From Prototheca cutis (taxonomy: Eukaryota; Chlorophyta; Trebouxiophyceae; Chlorellales; Chlorellaceae): DNA of 64,000 bases. The notes under the pieces are model-generated. The model was given only the letters and a program-made list of their open reading frames with translations. It was not told where the DNA came from and ran no database searches. The stretch is from the NCBI GenBank assembly GCA_002897115.2, contig BCIH01000002.1:1025721-1089720 (forward strand), written 5' to 3'. How positions within the stretch are numbered: the stretch's first letter is position 1; each line of letters begins with the position of its first letter. The translations under genes and the position numbers were made by a program. Of the stretch, positions 36,083 through 48,264 are shown piece by piece.

Positions 36083-37145
36083 GACATTGGAAGCTGAAGA
36101 GAAGCTCGCTGGGTTTTTCTTGAATGTTTGCGAGTACGATGGGTTGCAGCCCTTTTTCATGGGAATTGACGTCTTCTGGGCACTGTTTTAGACGACAGCC
36201 ATCGTGCTGCTCCATTTTCGTATGCCTGACCTTTCCCCACTTTTCAACTACCCGTCGTCATCCCATTCCATGGGGTGCTGGCAAGCCAGCTCCTGTGCAG
36301 TGTGCTCATCACCTCGGGGGCAGACTCCCGTTCTCCTCCGCAACCGTTCACGCGAAGCGAGTCTTTCCACCATGACGTTGTCATTTTCTGATATTACTCT
36401 ATTGACCTGACCAGTGCACAGCGAAGCAGGCTGGCCCAAAGGGAGGAGGGTGGTCCAGGATGTGTTTGGCTCCATGGGGGACTTCAAGAAGGCTGGTCAG
36501 AGGGACGGGCGCTCTGCCAAATATGGTCCTCGATTACAAAGTCCCCTTTCTCAGGGAAATTCCTCTTCCTGATCGTGCGCGAGTCAAGGGCACGGCGGGA
36601 CTGCGATCGCCTGATTGCCCGCAAAGGGCGACCAGACTCATCTCCGGAACCGTCCCTCCAAGCATCCACTTGTCCGAGCTGCCAATTCAACCTTCTCCGC
36701 CCTGCCGGCACGTGCGTACGGCCGAGAGGCCCTGGGTTCCACGAAACAATGAAGCGCTTGCAAATCAGTCCCTAACCGCCTCAAATTGGTGCCAGCTGGG
36801 TACCATGCAGGCACGGGCAGGTGGGAGGGAATGCCGGGGATCACAAGGCTCCTCCGGAGGAAGCGGCGTTCTCCGACCCGACGTGCCCGCCGGCGGACGT
36901 GGCTTCGCCTCTGCATCTCCGACCAGCGAGGAACCCCAAATCTGTGCGCAGATTCTGAGGTACCTTGATCCATACGTACAACGGTTTGTTAAACGTGTTT
37001 TGGGTGCCTCCATGCTCGCCTGAGACATCTTGACGCTCTGGAAGCGGTCCGCCCACCTAGTACGCGGCGTTGTGCTCGACGACAGTCTCATGTGCAGCGC
37101 ATACTAAGCAAAGGGAGTCCAAGTCGGACCCGCACGGACAGATTC
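36083..37145. other. About 1.06 kb without a recognised gene
   Basis: Between galactokinase and the SPPP protein. One 187-residue open frame (36460-37023,+) has no recognisable domain, so I do not call it. The part nearest 37146 is the promoter of the wall protein. Confidence 0.4.
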
Positions 37146-38211
37146 ATGTGCAGAATCGGCCGGAAGGCGAGGGGGACACTGCTGCTTGCGGTGGTGCTCG
37201 CCCTCTTCGGCTTGCCCCTTCCTTCCCAGGTTCGGTTTGGTCGGCTGCCGTGGGTTGACAAACAGGGGAGCGTCTGCGACTTGGATAGCCGCCCATGCCT
37301 TGTGCAACCCAGTGTCGATTGCACCGCATTTTTCCTATGTTGAAACCTCTCTACCCTCACTTATGGCACAGGGTCATGCCGTGGACAGTGACCTGCCCCT
37401 GGGAGCAGGTTTCGCGGCTGTGGATGGGCAGGACGGGCCCCAAACCCGGCGTGAGCTGATGGGGGAAGCAGTGACCACCACCCTCACCACCCCCACCACG
37501 TGCGTTTACACATGCACGACCGAGCAATGCACGTACTACATCCACAATGACACCCCTGTCAAGTACATTGACAAAATCAAGGTCGTCCAGCTGCCCAAGC
37601 AAGAATACATCGCCATCGTGAGCACCATCGAGTACCATGTTGAGGGCCCCATTGACTTTGCTCTAAATGTGACGCGCAAGCGTTTCCAGTTGACCAGCTC
37701 CCTGTCTTGCAAGGCATATGACCTTGATGGAAACATCTACATTTTCATTCCGGGTCGGTGCGTGGACAGAGACACCTTGCCCTCTCCCCCCCCGCCGCCG
37801 CCGCCCTCGCCGCCGCCCTCGCCGCCGCCCTCGCCGCCGCCACCCTCCCCCTACACCATTCCCTCGGGGACGTACTACATCCAGGGCACCAAGGTCGAGA
37901 ACACGCTGGTCTCAAAAACGCTGTATAGCGTGTACTTCACCATCCACACCCCATACGAGGAGACCAAGCAGGTCAACCTCCGCTACATCAACTCCGGCGG
38001 CCTGGTCTTCCACGTGAGCACCATCACAAAGGAGTCGTACGTCAGCCGCCTGACGGCGGCGCTGCCCCTGCGGGACAACGCCTTGGTCCAGATGCTCGTG
38101 AACGGCGGGAGTATCGAGGCGCAAGCCAGTCTTAGATCGATGGACAACGAGTTTTCAAGTTGGCAGCCGCTGCACCAAGTGCAGCCCCCTGACCTACCGA
38201 GCTTTGCCTGA
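37146..38211 (+). CDS. Secreted pherophorin-like protein with SPPP spacer
   Basis: Two exons: 37146-37229 and 37372-38211 (307 aa). A signal peptide (TLLLAVVLALFGLPLPS) is encoded by exon 1. The mature protein has two ~90-residue beta-rich domains separated by a (S)PPPPPPPSPPPSPPPSPPPP spacer, the hydroxyproline-rich rod of volvocine/chlorophyte extracellular-matrix proteins. Domain 1 contains CVYTCTTEQCTYYI; domain 2 starts at SGTYYIQGTKVENTLV. The two share a YYI...VEN/YID...Y..I pattern, suggesting an internal duplication. The domains lack the usual pherophorin Cys pattern, so 'pherophorin-like' describes the layout, not proven homology. Probably a cell-wall component. Confidence 0.75.
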
Positions 38212-38653
38212 GGAGGAAACCCACCGCGGCCCCTCCTTTCCACACCTTTTCTGGGCATTGTTATGCCAGCGGACGTTGCATGGCTGCTAACGCGACGGCT
38301 TGCCACAGTGTTCCGTACTGTTCGGTACTGTTCCCGTGGAATTGCCGACCAGCAACCATGGGTTTCGGAAGCAGAAGGACCATGCTCGTCTGTTATGTTC
38401 TCTCTCTGTGTGTTTTGTTTTGTGTGTATAATGGACCTCATGGTGTTTCCATGGCCAGATTGGCCAGATGTATTAGTGTTTCACAAGGGGATTCGGGATT
38501 CCAGCCTCTCCGGTGGGCGTGTTTCTAGGCAAATTTTTGAATTTTGGGGTGTGTCGGCTCTATTGGGGAATGGCTCGAGAGATACCCATGCTACCTAGAT
38601 CGCGATAATAAAACCAGGTGATCACAATATTTATCCCTTGATCTGCATGAACA
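38212..38653. other. Intergenic
   Basis: 3' region of the SPPP protein and promoter of SKA1; moderately AT-rich. No gene seen. Confidence 0.4.
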
Positions 38654-39942
38654 ATGGCGTCTGGGGTGCTGGAGGGGGTCGTCCTCGCCTTCTCGGACCA
38701 GCTCTCGGCGCTCCATGGGGCGACCGCGCTGCGGGGTGATGGTGCGTGTAGCAGGTGGCAGCGGGGCCTTGAAACGTCATGACCGCATCATACCGGCATG
38801 TATGTGGCATTAGATTGCCATTTCCATCGACTTCTGTAGCAAACGTCTCACCGAGCCCCCTGGACCCCTCCCAGAGCCCACCACCAGCTTCCACCGGGAG
38901 GAGATGGCGGCACTGGAGGCCAGGCTGACGGGGCTGGAGGATCGGATGCGGGAGCTCAGGGCGTGTCTGGCCCACGAGCGTGCCGCGCTGCCCGCGGCCC
39001 GCGCCCTGGTTGCAGCCGCGGCGCTGCAGGCCGAGCAACTCGTCCATGTTGGCTCCCACCTCCCCACTTACCTACCAGGACCGGCGCTGCCTGAGGGTCT
39101 CCGCTGCGAGCCTGAGTCCGTGCCATCGCCTCGCAAGCCCGAGGGCGAAGAGGGACAGCAACCAGAGCGGAGGAAGCCGCAGAAGCGGGCCCCTGGACAG
39201 GAGAATGCCCCCGAGCCGCTGTTCAGGCCCAGGTGCAATAGAGTTTTTGATGTTGTTGGGAGGAAGAGGAGATGCTTTTCTGGAGGTGCTGTGATGAAGA
39301 CACGCATTGTTGTAGTGCCAGAGTCTCCAACGGCAGCGCACCAGGTCCAGCGGTGGGGGCGCCCTTTCCCACGCCCGCCACCCTTTCCCAATGGGACAGG
39401 TACATATCGCACGCCGAGCTGGACGCGCTGTCGGCGTACATGCGTGGCCGGCTGACGGCCGACCGCGCCAACGCGGCGCTGGACGAGCTCGCGGGGCACG
39501 CAGCCAGAAATGCGGCGATGGTGGCTGCCGCACGGCGCGGCCGCGCGGCGGGGGCGACAAAGCAGCACGCCATGTGGCTCGCCTACTCTGTTGCGGTGTG
39601 CTGAGTTTGGTGATGATGGTGCTGTGGGCGGATGATGTCTCTTGGAAGGTCGGAGGGTGGGTGTCCTCCAGGAAACTACATTTGCGTGTGTGTGTTTCCC
39701 TCCTTGTCACAAACTCAGGTTCTCAACCGTCTACCCTCCCTTTCCTTCCAAAATGACAGGTGAAGGAGGAGCTGCACGGCACGCGGTGGGTGCTGGAGAG
39801 CGACCTGCGTTCCGGATCGGCTCTGCGGATGGACAAGACGGGCCGTGCCACGCTGACCGCGCTGCGGCACCTGGGTCGCGTGGCCGAGGTGCGCGTGGTG
39901 GTGGACGGCACGTCCCAGCTGGTCGTCCTCCTCAAAGACTGA
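38654..39942 (+). CDS. SKA1-like spindle and kinetochore-associated protein
   Basis: Four exons: 38654-38741, 38875-39232, 39322-39595, 39760-39942 (300 aa). An N-terminal coiled coil (EEMAALEARLTGLEDRMREL) is followed by a basic linker and the winged-helix microtubule-binding domain. Its strongest signature is ELDALSAYMRGRLTADRANA, matching the 'YMRGRLT...N' block of SKA1 proteins, then AVKEELHGTRWVLESDLR and a beta-hairpin C-terminus (EVRVVVDGTSQLVVLLK). SKA1 helps kinetochores follow depolymerising microtubules (family knowledge). SKA2/SKA3 are not in the window. Confidence 0.8.
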
Positions 39943-40092
39943 TCACCTGCCTGGCTGTCAGTTGTTTTTCCGTCATCAGACCCCTATCCTTCCCCCATTT
40001 CCCCATGCATGCATGGATGAATGCATGTGTCCAGGACCCCCTTTTCTGCCTGCTTGCAACCACCTCCACAATCGCATGAACCATGTTATCTA

Positions 40093-40451
40093 CCATGCAT
40101 GGCAAGAATAATGCAACCAGCTCAGCCAGCAACAGCGCCACATCACCCCGGGGGTTGCTGGGCATCCCTGATGGCTGTGAATTCTCACCCCCCACAGGGC
40201 AAGAGGAAGGTGGACCACCTCAATGATGGACCACCAAGTGTGACAATTGTCGTGCCAGGCTCAATGTCCAGGACTTTCTAAAGCCTCTTTGCACGACNTG
40301 TCCTGCTGCCAAGAAGGAACCCAACCCNTNCTCTGAGCGANNCGGCNANGGAATGCGGTNCAACAGGCANTTTGTTTGAAAAACATGCCCTTGCTGTGCA
40401 GNTGGGAGTNGACGNATCTCGNNAAGGTNTCATNNTTTTTGCCCTGCATGG
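40093..40451 (-). mobile_element. Repeat element copy D, internally deleted
   Basis: 359 bp between TA dinucleotides. Left end CCATGCATGGCAAG and right end TTGCCCTGCATGG form the terminal inverted repeat. The conserved tail (40093-40235) is followed by ~60 bp of unrelated sequence, then by the upstream segment (40293-40440) that in copies B and C precedes the Zn ribbon. The Zn-ribbon/NRD part is missing. About fifteen N bases cluster at 40297-40436, as if the assembler mixed repeat copies. Confidence 0.72.
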
Positions 40452-40647
40452 TACACACTGCCAACCCCTTGATAGCCCTGTTGTTCCTCCTTTTGCCTCA
40501 CTGTTGGGCGATTGTTTACACCCCGGTCAGAGGGAGGTACAGGCGTGGTTCATCATACGGCTCCATCCGGTCGCTCTGCCAGGTGGGCCCGTTCGGGCGG
40601 CCGAGCCCCCGGCGCGCCCGCGCCCCGTTCCGCGCGTGTGCTCGAGT

Positions 40648-41659
40648 CTACTCCAGGAGCAGGGCAAAGGGCTCGACCTTGATACCGGTGGCTACCAGGT
40701 CCATCTCGCGCTGGCCCTGAGGAGTGATGCGACGGCCACCCTTGGGGTTGGTCGACTTGGCGACCAGGCCCAGGGCCTCCAGCTGCTGCAGCGCGTGCCG
40801 GATGACACCGCCGGCGGCCTTGGCAAAGTGCTCGGGGTCGACCTTGCCCTTGGGGTTGGACCGGCCACCAAAGATCTTGCGGAAGGCACCCACACCAATG
40901 TTCTGGCGGCAGTACACACGCCGGGCGATGGCAGCTGCGATTTGGAAGGGGATGCAGATGTAAGGGGGATGNTCGTTAGGTGTGCAATGCCTTTTAGGGG
41001 TTATTTGCTGCTGGACAGTATGTACTATGTTCCGAATCTGTCAATTTTGACCCCTGAAAGCCCAGGCACTCCTGTCTTGGGTACCACTACCAGGCAGGGA
41101 GGCAGACGGGGAACCACCACTGCCAGTCTTCAAATCACGCACGTCNTTCTGGCCCAAATGCTCCCTCAGTCCATCCCCAAAATAAATACATTCCACCGGC
41201 CACTGCCCGTCCTCCACGGAGCTCACCGGCACGGATGTAGTACCAGTCGCCGTCCAGGGGGTTCAGCTCCTTGAAGGCGCCGGTCTTGATCATGTCCACG
41301 CCGTTGGGCAGCTGGACCTGCACGCGCGAGAGCAGCAGGAACGGCATTAATACCAGTGTACTCTGGCTGCGGCGCGCATGCGGGGGACAGCGCCACCCAG
41401 GCCCGCCGGGCGAGGCATGGGCCCTCGCACGATCCTGGCTGGGCATGCCGGGAGGGGCAGTGCCGCTCGAGGCCCGCTCACGGCCTGCACCCACTCATGG
41501 GTCTTGCCGGCGCCATTCCACACACTCCTGGGCCTATCTGGGCCGTCCTACCTTGCCGGACTTCTTCAGGTGAGCGGCGAAAGCCTTGATGAAGGCGTCG
41601 GCCGGCACATCCTTCACGGTCTTAGGGCCAGAGCGGCGCTCCTCGACTGCCTCCGCCAT
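40648..41659 (-). CDS. RPS19: Cytosolic ribosomal protein eS19
   Basis: Three exons: 41552-41659, 41227-41317, 40648-40934 (161 aa; usual 143-150). Visible signature blocks: KTVKDVPADAFIKAFAAHLK, WYYIRAAAIARRVYCRQNIG, GVGAFRKIFGG, and the C-terminal NPKGGRRITPQGQREMDLVA. All lie in eS19 order. It is a 40S head protein needed for 18S rRNA maturation. The N-terminus is ~10 residues longer than usual (MAEAVEERRSGP). One N lies in intron 2 (40972). Confidence 0.96.
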
Positions 41660-42043
41660 CTTGATAAGCCTGAATGATTCACACTCGGGCAAGAAAGGGG
41701 TGTGCACGGCCGGCACTGGCTTCTCACACTCCCGACAGAGCATGCCCTGCGGCCTGGGGCCGGGTGCATTCCTCCGTCGCGCGCGGTGGCCGATTTCCCG
41801 CGCAAATTCGGTCTCGGAGGCCAGACAGCTCTCGGGCGACCAGGATGAGGGTCCGGAGAAACCGGGAAAAGGCATTTGATGCATGTTGAAGAGACACCAA
41901 CGAACGTAATTGGATTTTACAGCTCTGAAAAGCTGCGCCGGGGGCATTTGTCATCGAACGGATCATGGGAGCGTGCCATAGGAGGGCAAATCAGGCCTCG
42001 AACAACTGCTGCTCGTAGCGCGCCCGTGTTCTATCGGCTTTGA
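41660..42043. promoter_or_regulatory. Shared divergent promoter interval, eS19/coiled-coil gene
   Basis: 384 bp between divergent start codons; no distinct core element seen. Confidence 0.4.
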
Positions 42044-43801
42044 ATGCCTCCGAAAAGCAACCCGACAACTGGGTCGAAGGTAGGATGCGCAAAAACACGG
42101 TCAGGGCAGCTTCCTCCAGTGGCGCCAGGTGAACATGTGGACTCACCGCGACCGATGTGCCGCAGGCAAAGAAGACCGGGAAGGTCGCCATTGATGACGT
42201 GGAAAGGATTGAAAGGGAGGCCATGGCGAAGGAGGAGAGCCTGCGCGCGGAGATGAGGGACAAGCTGGCGCAGCGCCATGCCCTGCGTGCAGCTGTCGAG
42301 CCTGATCTGAGGGTGCTCTGGGCGGCCGAGCTTGGGACAACGGACGTGGGCCGGTTGACCCACCAGCTCGCGACTGTGCTGGACATGTACGAGACGAGGT
42401 GGGCCTCACGCACGGCCAGGGTCAAGGTGCGGCGTGCAAGCACCAGCATGTCTTCTGATGTGGTGTGCAGGACGGGGGGCTGTTGAGGGGAATTTGGGTG
42501 GATTTCCACGCAACGTTCCCTGCTCCCATGCCCGGTAGCAGAACAGACATGCCCTCCGTGCGGCGCTCTGCATGTGCACTGCACAGGTGCTGTGTCTCAA
42601 CCTCTCCCCCAACGACTGCAAAGTGCAGAACTTGGCAGAATCCATCCAGGCAGGGATGGAAGAGCTTGGGGGCGCCAAGTCGACACATCGGGCTGCTCTG
42701 AGTCAGTTTGCAGAAATACACGAGCGCATCATAGGAGACCTGTGCCAGCATGCCAGAGGCCGGGTCTCTTTGATGTCCTCTGACAACAATGCGTAAGCAT
42801 CCGTGGTGGGTGGATATGTCATTGTGGGGCAGGGCTGAGTTTGGTGGAGCGCGCAACACGAGAGGGCATGCAATCCCTGCGTGTTCTCAACCATGTACCA
42901 ACTTCTACAGGATGATGCGTGCTGCTGACACTGCTTACTCAGTGTTGGCCGAGGAACAGCAGGCATGGCTGGCGGCAGATGCCGTCGACCGGGCGACGAT
43001 GCTCGAGAAGTTCAGTATATCGTGTGCCGAGGGTGAACAGGAATTAGACCGGGCCCGCAGAAAGCACGTTGCCGCTGCACGCATCCTGTTTGAGCAGGAA
43101 CTGGCGCTGTTGAGGGCTAAGAAAGCCGAGCTCCTCAAGGTACGCCGCAGCACTTGGGGGGCTGTCGATTGGAGGCAGCGTTTGACCCCGGATTGTGGAC
43201 AACTTGCAAATGTCACAGACCCACCCAGTCCATCACCTTCAAAGGCTACCGCAATACTCAGGAGAACCAAATGTCTGTGCCCTTGGTGGTGTGCATAAAT
43301 GCATCCTCCCATGATCATGGCCCTCCAACTAACATCCACCGTGCGTCATAGGCCCATGCGGAGCGCATGCAACCGAAGCGAAGGGCGCTGGCCAAGGCTC
43401 GGGCCCGGCACCAGGCTGCTCTCCAGCTCCGGTCCCGGACCGAGCGGCGGCTGCGGCGGCTAGGGACTCTGTTGGAGTCCAGGCGTGAGGCCCTGGCGGA
43501 CTTGCGGCAGCGAGGCGCCGGCAGCGGGGAGGCCCTGGCAGGGGAGCTGGAAGCGGCGGCTCGGCAGCGGGCAGAACTGTCTGCCCACTTGACACGACTG
43601 CGAGCGGTGCACGAAGCGGCCGTCATTCGACTCTGTCGAGACAGGTCTGTGGGTGAGAAAGCTGCTATGGTGCCATGATCCGACCCGGATGCGTTGCCTT
43701 TCTTTGTCTCCCAAATGATTGATGGATGGAACGGGACACACAGATGTGCTGAGTTTTCCAAGGCAACACCCTTGTTGCTACATCCCCTAACCCCCCACAA
43801 G

Positions 43802-43848
<47 letters not shown>

Positions 43849-44118
43849 CGACACTCCCTGCCCTCTGACAGTGAGGTGGTGGAGCGCCAACTGCATGAGT
43901 GGCTGGTGCCCCTGTCGAAGCTGCCGGCGCCGGGGTCAAACCCTGCGGTGGACGCGCTGGTTAGAGAACTGTCGGCGGACATCCGGCGTGCAACACGACG
44001 TTGGCAGGCACAGATGTCTGGCACTGTTGGAGGGTCCCCTTCCTGTCACGCCTTGGTCGCAAGAGTGCCCAGCCCAGATGCAGCCAGCGTTGAGTCAACG
44101 ACTGCCGAAGTTCAATGA
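42044..44118 (+). CDS. Coiled-coil protein, function unknown
   Basis: Six exons: 42044-42079, 42166-42426, 42587-42792, 42911-43139, 43352-43644, 43872-44118 (423 aa). Nearly the whole protein is predicted heptad-rich helix, for example AKEESLRAEMRDKLAQRHAL, EQELDRARRKHVAAARILFE and RQRAELSAHLTRLRAVHEAA, with a short globular stretch near PLSKLPAPGSNPAVDAL. It could be a structural centrosomal, axonemal or vesicle-tether protein, but no diagnostic motif is present. Intron 5 contains a (CA)n microsatellite. Confidence 0.75.
43804..43847. repeat. (CA)n microsatellite, intronic
   Basis: About 22 CA units without interruption, in intron 5 of the coiled-coil gene. Confidence 0.9.
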
Positions 44119-44445
44119 CAATTGCAGACCCCCAACACACCGCCCACAGGCCTGTAACCAGCTGTTGCATAGAGTCTCAACAATGAAAGATCCATTGGGT
44201 CCTCCGTAGCATGGCCAAGACAAAGGAGGAGGCAGTGGGCAATCCTAGCGAGGCATTTGGCCATGCTCTGCGGTCGTCCTGCCAGGGCATATTGTGTCTT
44301 GGCCGGTTTGGGGTCAGCACCGTGGCTGCTCCACCTTTGTCACACATGGCTCGCATTGTACTTTGGAAGCATGACGAAGGAATAAAGAAAAATAGGGCCA
44401 TCAAGCAACTCATAAAGACCCCCATGCCTCAGGCACCACTCAGTG
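44119..44445. other. Convergent 3' intergenic region
   Basis: Between the stop codons of the coiled-coil and lipase genes; no gene seen. Confidence 0.45.
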
Positions 44446-47400
44446 TCACATTGCTGCTGCTGCGCCGGCACCGTCATCGCCGCCATCTTCCGGTGCGTGA
44501 GGCAAGACGTCCCGCCCCGCGGCATCGTCCACCCGTGCGGTGGAGTGGCTGCGGCGCATGCGTGCTGCGACCTTGCGTAGCAGTGCCAGGAGGTGGTCGG
44601 GCATGTGGTCTGCCATCATGCGGCCCGACAGGATGATGCCCTCGGCCGCAAGTTCCTGGGGCCGGACCCAGACGGGGCGGTACTCGTGGCTGCGCTTGGC
44701 ACGCCAGCCCCTGCGTCGCGTCGACCCCAGGCTCTGCAGGTACAGCAGCCTCCCAGGCGGCCCAAACCCAAAAGCATGGTTGTAAAACTGGTCTGCGACG
44801 CTGCCCCGCCGTGCGATGCTGGCCTGGTACTCTGTCAGGACGGCCGCGGCCTCGCCCTGGGGCGCGGCACGGAACAGCTGTCCCTCCGTCCACGCCCGTC
44901 GGCGCAGCACGCCCCACCACACTGCCAGTTTGGGCTGGCGACACCTGAGCCCCGCCAGCACCATCTCGTCATGCAGCGCGTCAAAGCTGCGCGCCGTCAG
45001 CCGCGGGATCCACTCCTTGCCGCACACGACGCTCGTGCACCAGCTCGTCGCTCTCGCGCCCAGGGCCGCGCTGGCCAGGCCGCCAGGTGGCGAAAAGGCC
45101 CAGCATCGCGCGTCGGGGCGAATGCCGTGCCGGAGGTACAGACAGATCAAGAACGCGCACCCTGCACCCAGGGAGTGCCCCGTCACCACGAGCTTCCAGT
45201 CCCGGTACGGTGCCGTCGGCGCGAGCATCAGCTCCCACAGCCCACCCATCTCCTACGAGTCATGGGTTTGGTCGTGTTGGCCGGCCAGTTCTGAATCTGT
45301 GTGAGCCCTCCCCTTCTCAAAGCAGCCCACTGCCATCAAACCTGGAGGTCAATGAGGGTGGCGCGGGCGGCCTCGCACATGCCGGCGTGGCCGGACATCT
45401 TTGTCTCGACCCCGGCCATCGGGATCTCGGGCACGGGGTCGCCCCACGCCGTCGGCTGAGCCAGCCAGGCGTCCAACGATGCCGGCTCTATCAGCAAGTC
45501 CCGGACGACGTCATCCAAGCTCAGCGATCCTGAACACTTGTTGCAGGCGTGGTTCTCAGGGGGGCTTGGTTTGGCGGGTTTCGATTGGGTTGGTGGAAGA
45601 GTGGATGGATGCACGTCCATGCACCATAGAGATCTGGGTCGGTTGCATCCTCCCTCCAAAGGCAAACCAACGACACACAAGCATACAGACAGCACCCGCA
45701 CCTCGGATGGCCAGGACCACAGTCTTGGTACTATGGTCGAGGCCCAGAAAGTACGGCAGCACGTTTGGCACTTCGGATTCGTACCGCACAAATACAAGGT
45801 CTTCATTGCGCAGCCCCGCAGCCTGACGGGGTTGAGTTTGAGTTTATAAGGACGAGGGGGTTATCATCCCATGCTTGGGGGGGGGGTGAGGCGTGATACA
45901 CAGCACTGGGGCCAGGCTGCACGGCCACATGTGCATGCCGTCCCATCTCCCTGTCCCTCCAAAAAAAAGCAGAAAACAGGCTCCTTGAACCTGTTGCGTG
46001 GCCTCCCTGTTGAGGTTGAGCAGCACTCGCAGGTCTGGCAGACGGCCTTTCCGGGACCGCACCATGCCCATCACCAGTCCACAGTTCCGGCCACAGCACA
46101 GCTCCAGCACCCCGGTCCTAGTGACAAGGATCGTTACGATGTAATTGAATTGAATGCAGGGGTGTTGAGCATGTTGAGGCAGAGACAAAAAGACGTTGGC
46201 ATGACCCCCATCCGACGGCACGGACGCTTTCACCCCTTGGGCTCCCCCCCCCAAAAAAACTCGTGCACACGTCCATCAGACTCACGCTGGCTTGCCCCAG
46301 ATGTACAGCAGGTAGCCGTAGGCGGCAAAGGCATACGTCATGAAGTGCGCAGCCTCTTCCACCGTGGCAATGTCCACGTGTGGCTGGGGCCCTTCCTCCA
46401 CATCGAGCCGCAGCCCATCCTCCGAGTCTGCATTGAGTTCGTAATCGGGTATCGGTGGTAGCTTTTGTGGCCTGTGTTTATAGGGAAAGGGGGGTGCTTC
46501 TCATCACCACCCCTTCACCGCAACATCTGCAGCGCACCAGACGACTCGATGGAGACGGCGTCATCTTCGTCGTCGTCACCATTCCCTGCGCGACGTGCTG
46601 GGCCCGGGCTCGGCGTGGGCCGCCGGCGCAAGCCCTCGTCCGCCAGCTCGGCATGGCTCACCAGGGGCTGGGCGCTGCCGGAACTCGCCGAGTCTGGGCG
46701 CCCCGGGCTCGACGGCCCCAACGCTGCTGCCGCGGCAGCAGAAGATCCAGGCAGAATGCTGGACAGCTGTACCGAACCCGTGCGGCCCCTGGCCTTTATG
46801 CCGCGTCGACGGATCTTTTGCAACGTCATGGCTAGCAGAAAACACGTGATGATGTCGGATGCCGTCATGTCAATGTGCCCAAACATCTGCACAGATGTGT
46901 GTTAGTGGGGATATGAGGGGGAGTAAGTCATGTGTGTCGTGGAGCCCATGCATGGCACACCAACCCCCCCACCCCACTCTCCCAACACGCACACACAAAG
47001 AAGAACACAACATAGCTTCCACCTCACCAGGGCAAAGATGCGGCCCAGACGAGCAGCCAGGTCCTGCCGCCGTTCTTTCTTTCCTGTGGCCGAGCAGCAG
47101 AAGCAGCAGCGGGCCCAGGCTGCCCAGCGCGCCTCCCACGATTCCACCGCCGCATAGTCCGGGTACAGGTTATAGCTGAGGAGCAGAAGCACAAGGACGG
47201 TCGCCATGATGGCCCAGGTGGACCAGGCCAGGGCCTTGAGCACGGCGCCGGGCCGCCAGAGCTGGCCCGGCTCCACCTCGCACTCGGGCGGGTCGTTGTA
47301 CACGAGGACAGTGCAGTAGGCGTTGAAGGCCAGCTGTCCGGCAAAGGCAGCGATGTCGGCGTAGATCAGTGGCGCCAGTGCGCTGCGCTTGCCGGGCTCG

Positions 47401-47917
47401 AAAATGGACCCACGCAGGCCCACCACCGTCATGGCCGCCTCCAGCACTAGAGAAAGGGTGAAAAAGCCCAGCAGGCCCCCGGCGGCCACATCGTAGCGCC
47501 AGGCACCCATGCACTCACGAGGGCCATGGATGCTGATGAGCCAGCCTGTTAACAAGCCGCACCAGACCTGGAGTTAGGGTAGGGATGGGGCGGGGGGTTA
47601 AGGGGGGTGGCAGGTGTATAAGGGCCCACATACAAATACATCAGTCAAATGCGTCGGAGAACATGGCTTCCACCCAGCCCAGCTTGCAGAGGGAACGCCA
47701 AATTGTTCTCGATGACGAGCCAGAGGCAGATACGCGGACCGCATGCCGCAACTCTGCCAGGGGGCTTTTTTCACTGCGTGGCCCACCCAAGGTCCACCTC
47801 CGACAGGACCGTGCGGAAGCCACGCACCAGACGGAAGAGGGTCAGAAAGAAGGCCGGCACGGGGACATCGTCACTGGCGATCAGCCAGCGCCGGCCGAAA
47901 ATCTTCAAGGCCGGCAT
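44446..47917 (-). CDS. Sn1-specific diacylglycerol lipase (DAGL)-like
   Basis: Eight exons: 47828-47917, 47028-47567, 46519-46886, 46286-46471, 45991-46117, 45702-45822, 45342-45529, 44446-45252 (808 aa). The N-terminus (MPALKIFGRRWLIASDDVPV) is very like animal DAGL and leads into four membrane helices. Then come MFGHIDMTASDIITCFLLA, a low-complexity linker, HFMTYAFAAYGYLLYIWGKP, TVVLAIRGSLSLDDVVRDLL and the class 3 lipase nucleophile elbow VVTGHSLGAG. A late RMMADHMPDHLLALL supplies the likely catalytic His. At the position of the catalytic Asp (GKD-xxPR in animals) this protein has GKEWIPR, a Glu. DAGLs release 2-acylglycerol from DAG; algal substrates are unknown. Divergent to mL45. Confidence 0.9.
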
Positions 47918-48264
47918 GGCCTTGCTTCGGTCATGCCCCGCTGGATGCTCGCCGCATGGCGCAGAGCAGACACGTTCTCTTGGGCTGTGTCCAGGACATA
48001 TTGTGTCATGTCAAATGCTGGTCACCATGGAAGGGAGACAGGGCTGACGTCGTCATTATGGGGCTCGGCGTTGAGCCCGGTGCTCAGATCAGTTTCGTGG
48101 AATCAGGGGCCGGGGGCGCCTGGTGGGAAAGGGATGCATGACGCATTCTCGCACCGTCCACATCCACCGAGTACACCCTGCGATCCAGGGCTAGATACCG
48201 GTGTGTAAAGAATAGTATTTATTTCCTCTTGCACATCACCATTGTGACGGCGGCAGAGACCGGG
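47918..48264. promoter_or_regulatory. Shared divergent promoter interval, DAGL/mL45
   Basis: 347 bp between divergent start codons. GTATTTATTT at 48214-48223, about 45 bp before the mL45 ATG, is the only AT-rich core candidate. Confidence 0.4.

Noticed and set aside
36460..37023. 187-codon open frame between galactokinase and the SPPP protein
   Set aside because: No start context, domain or splice support; composition looks non-coding. Not excluded, but not called.
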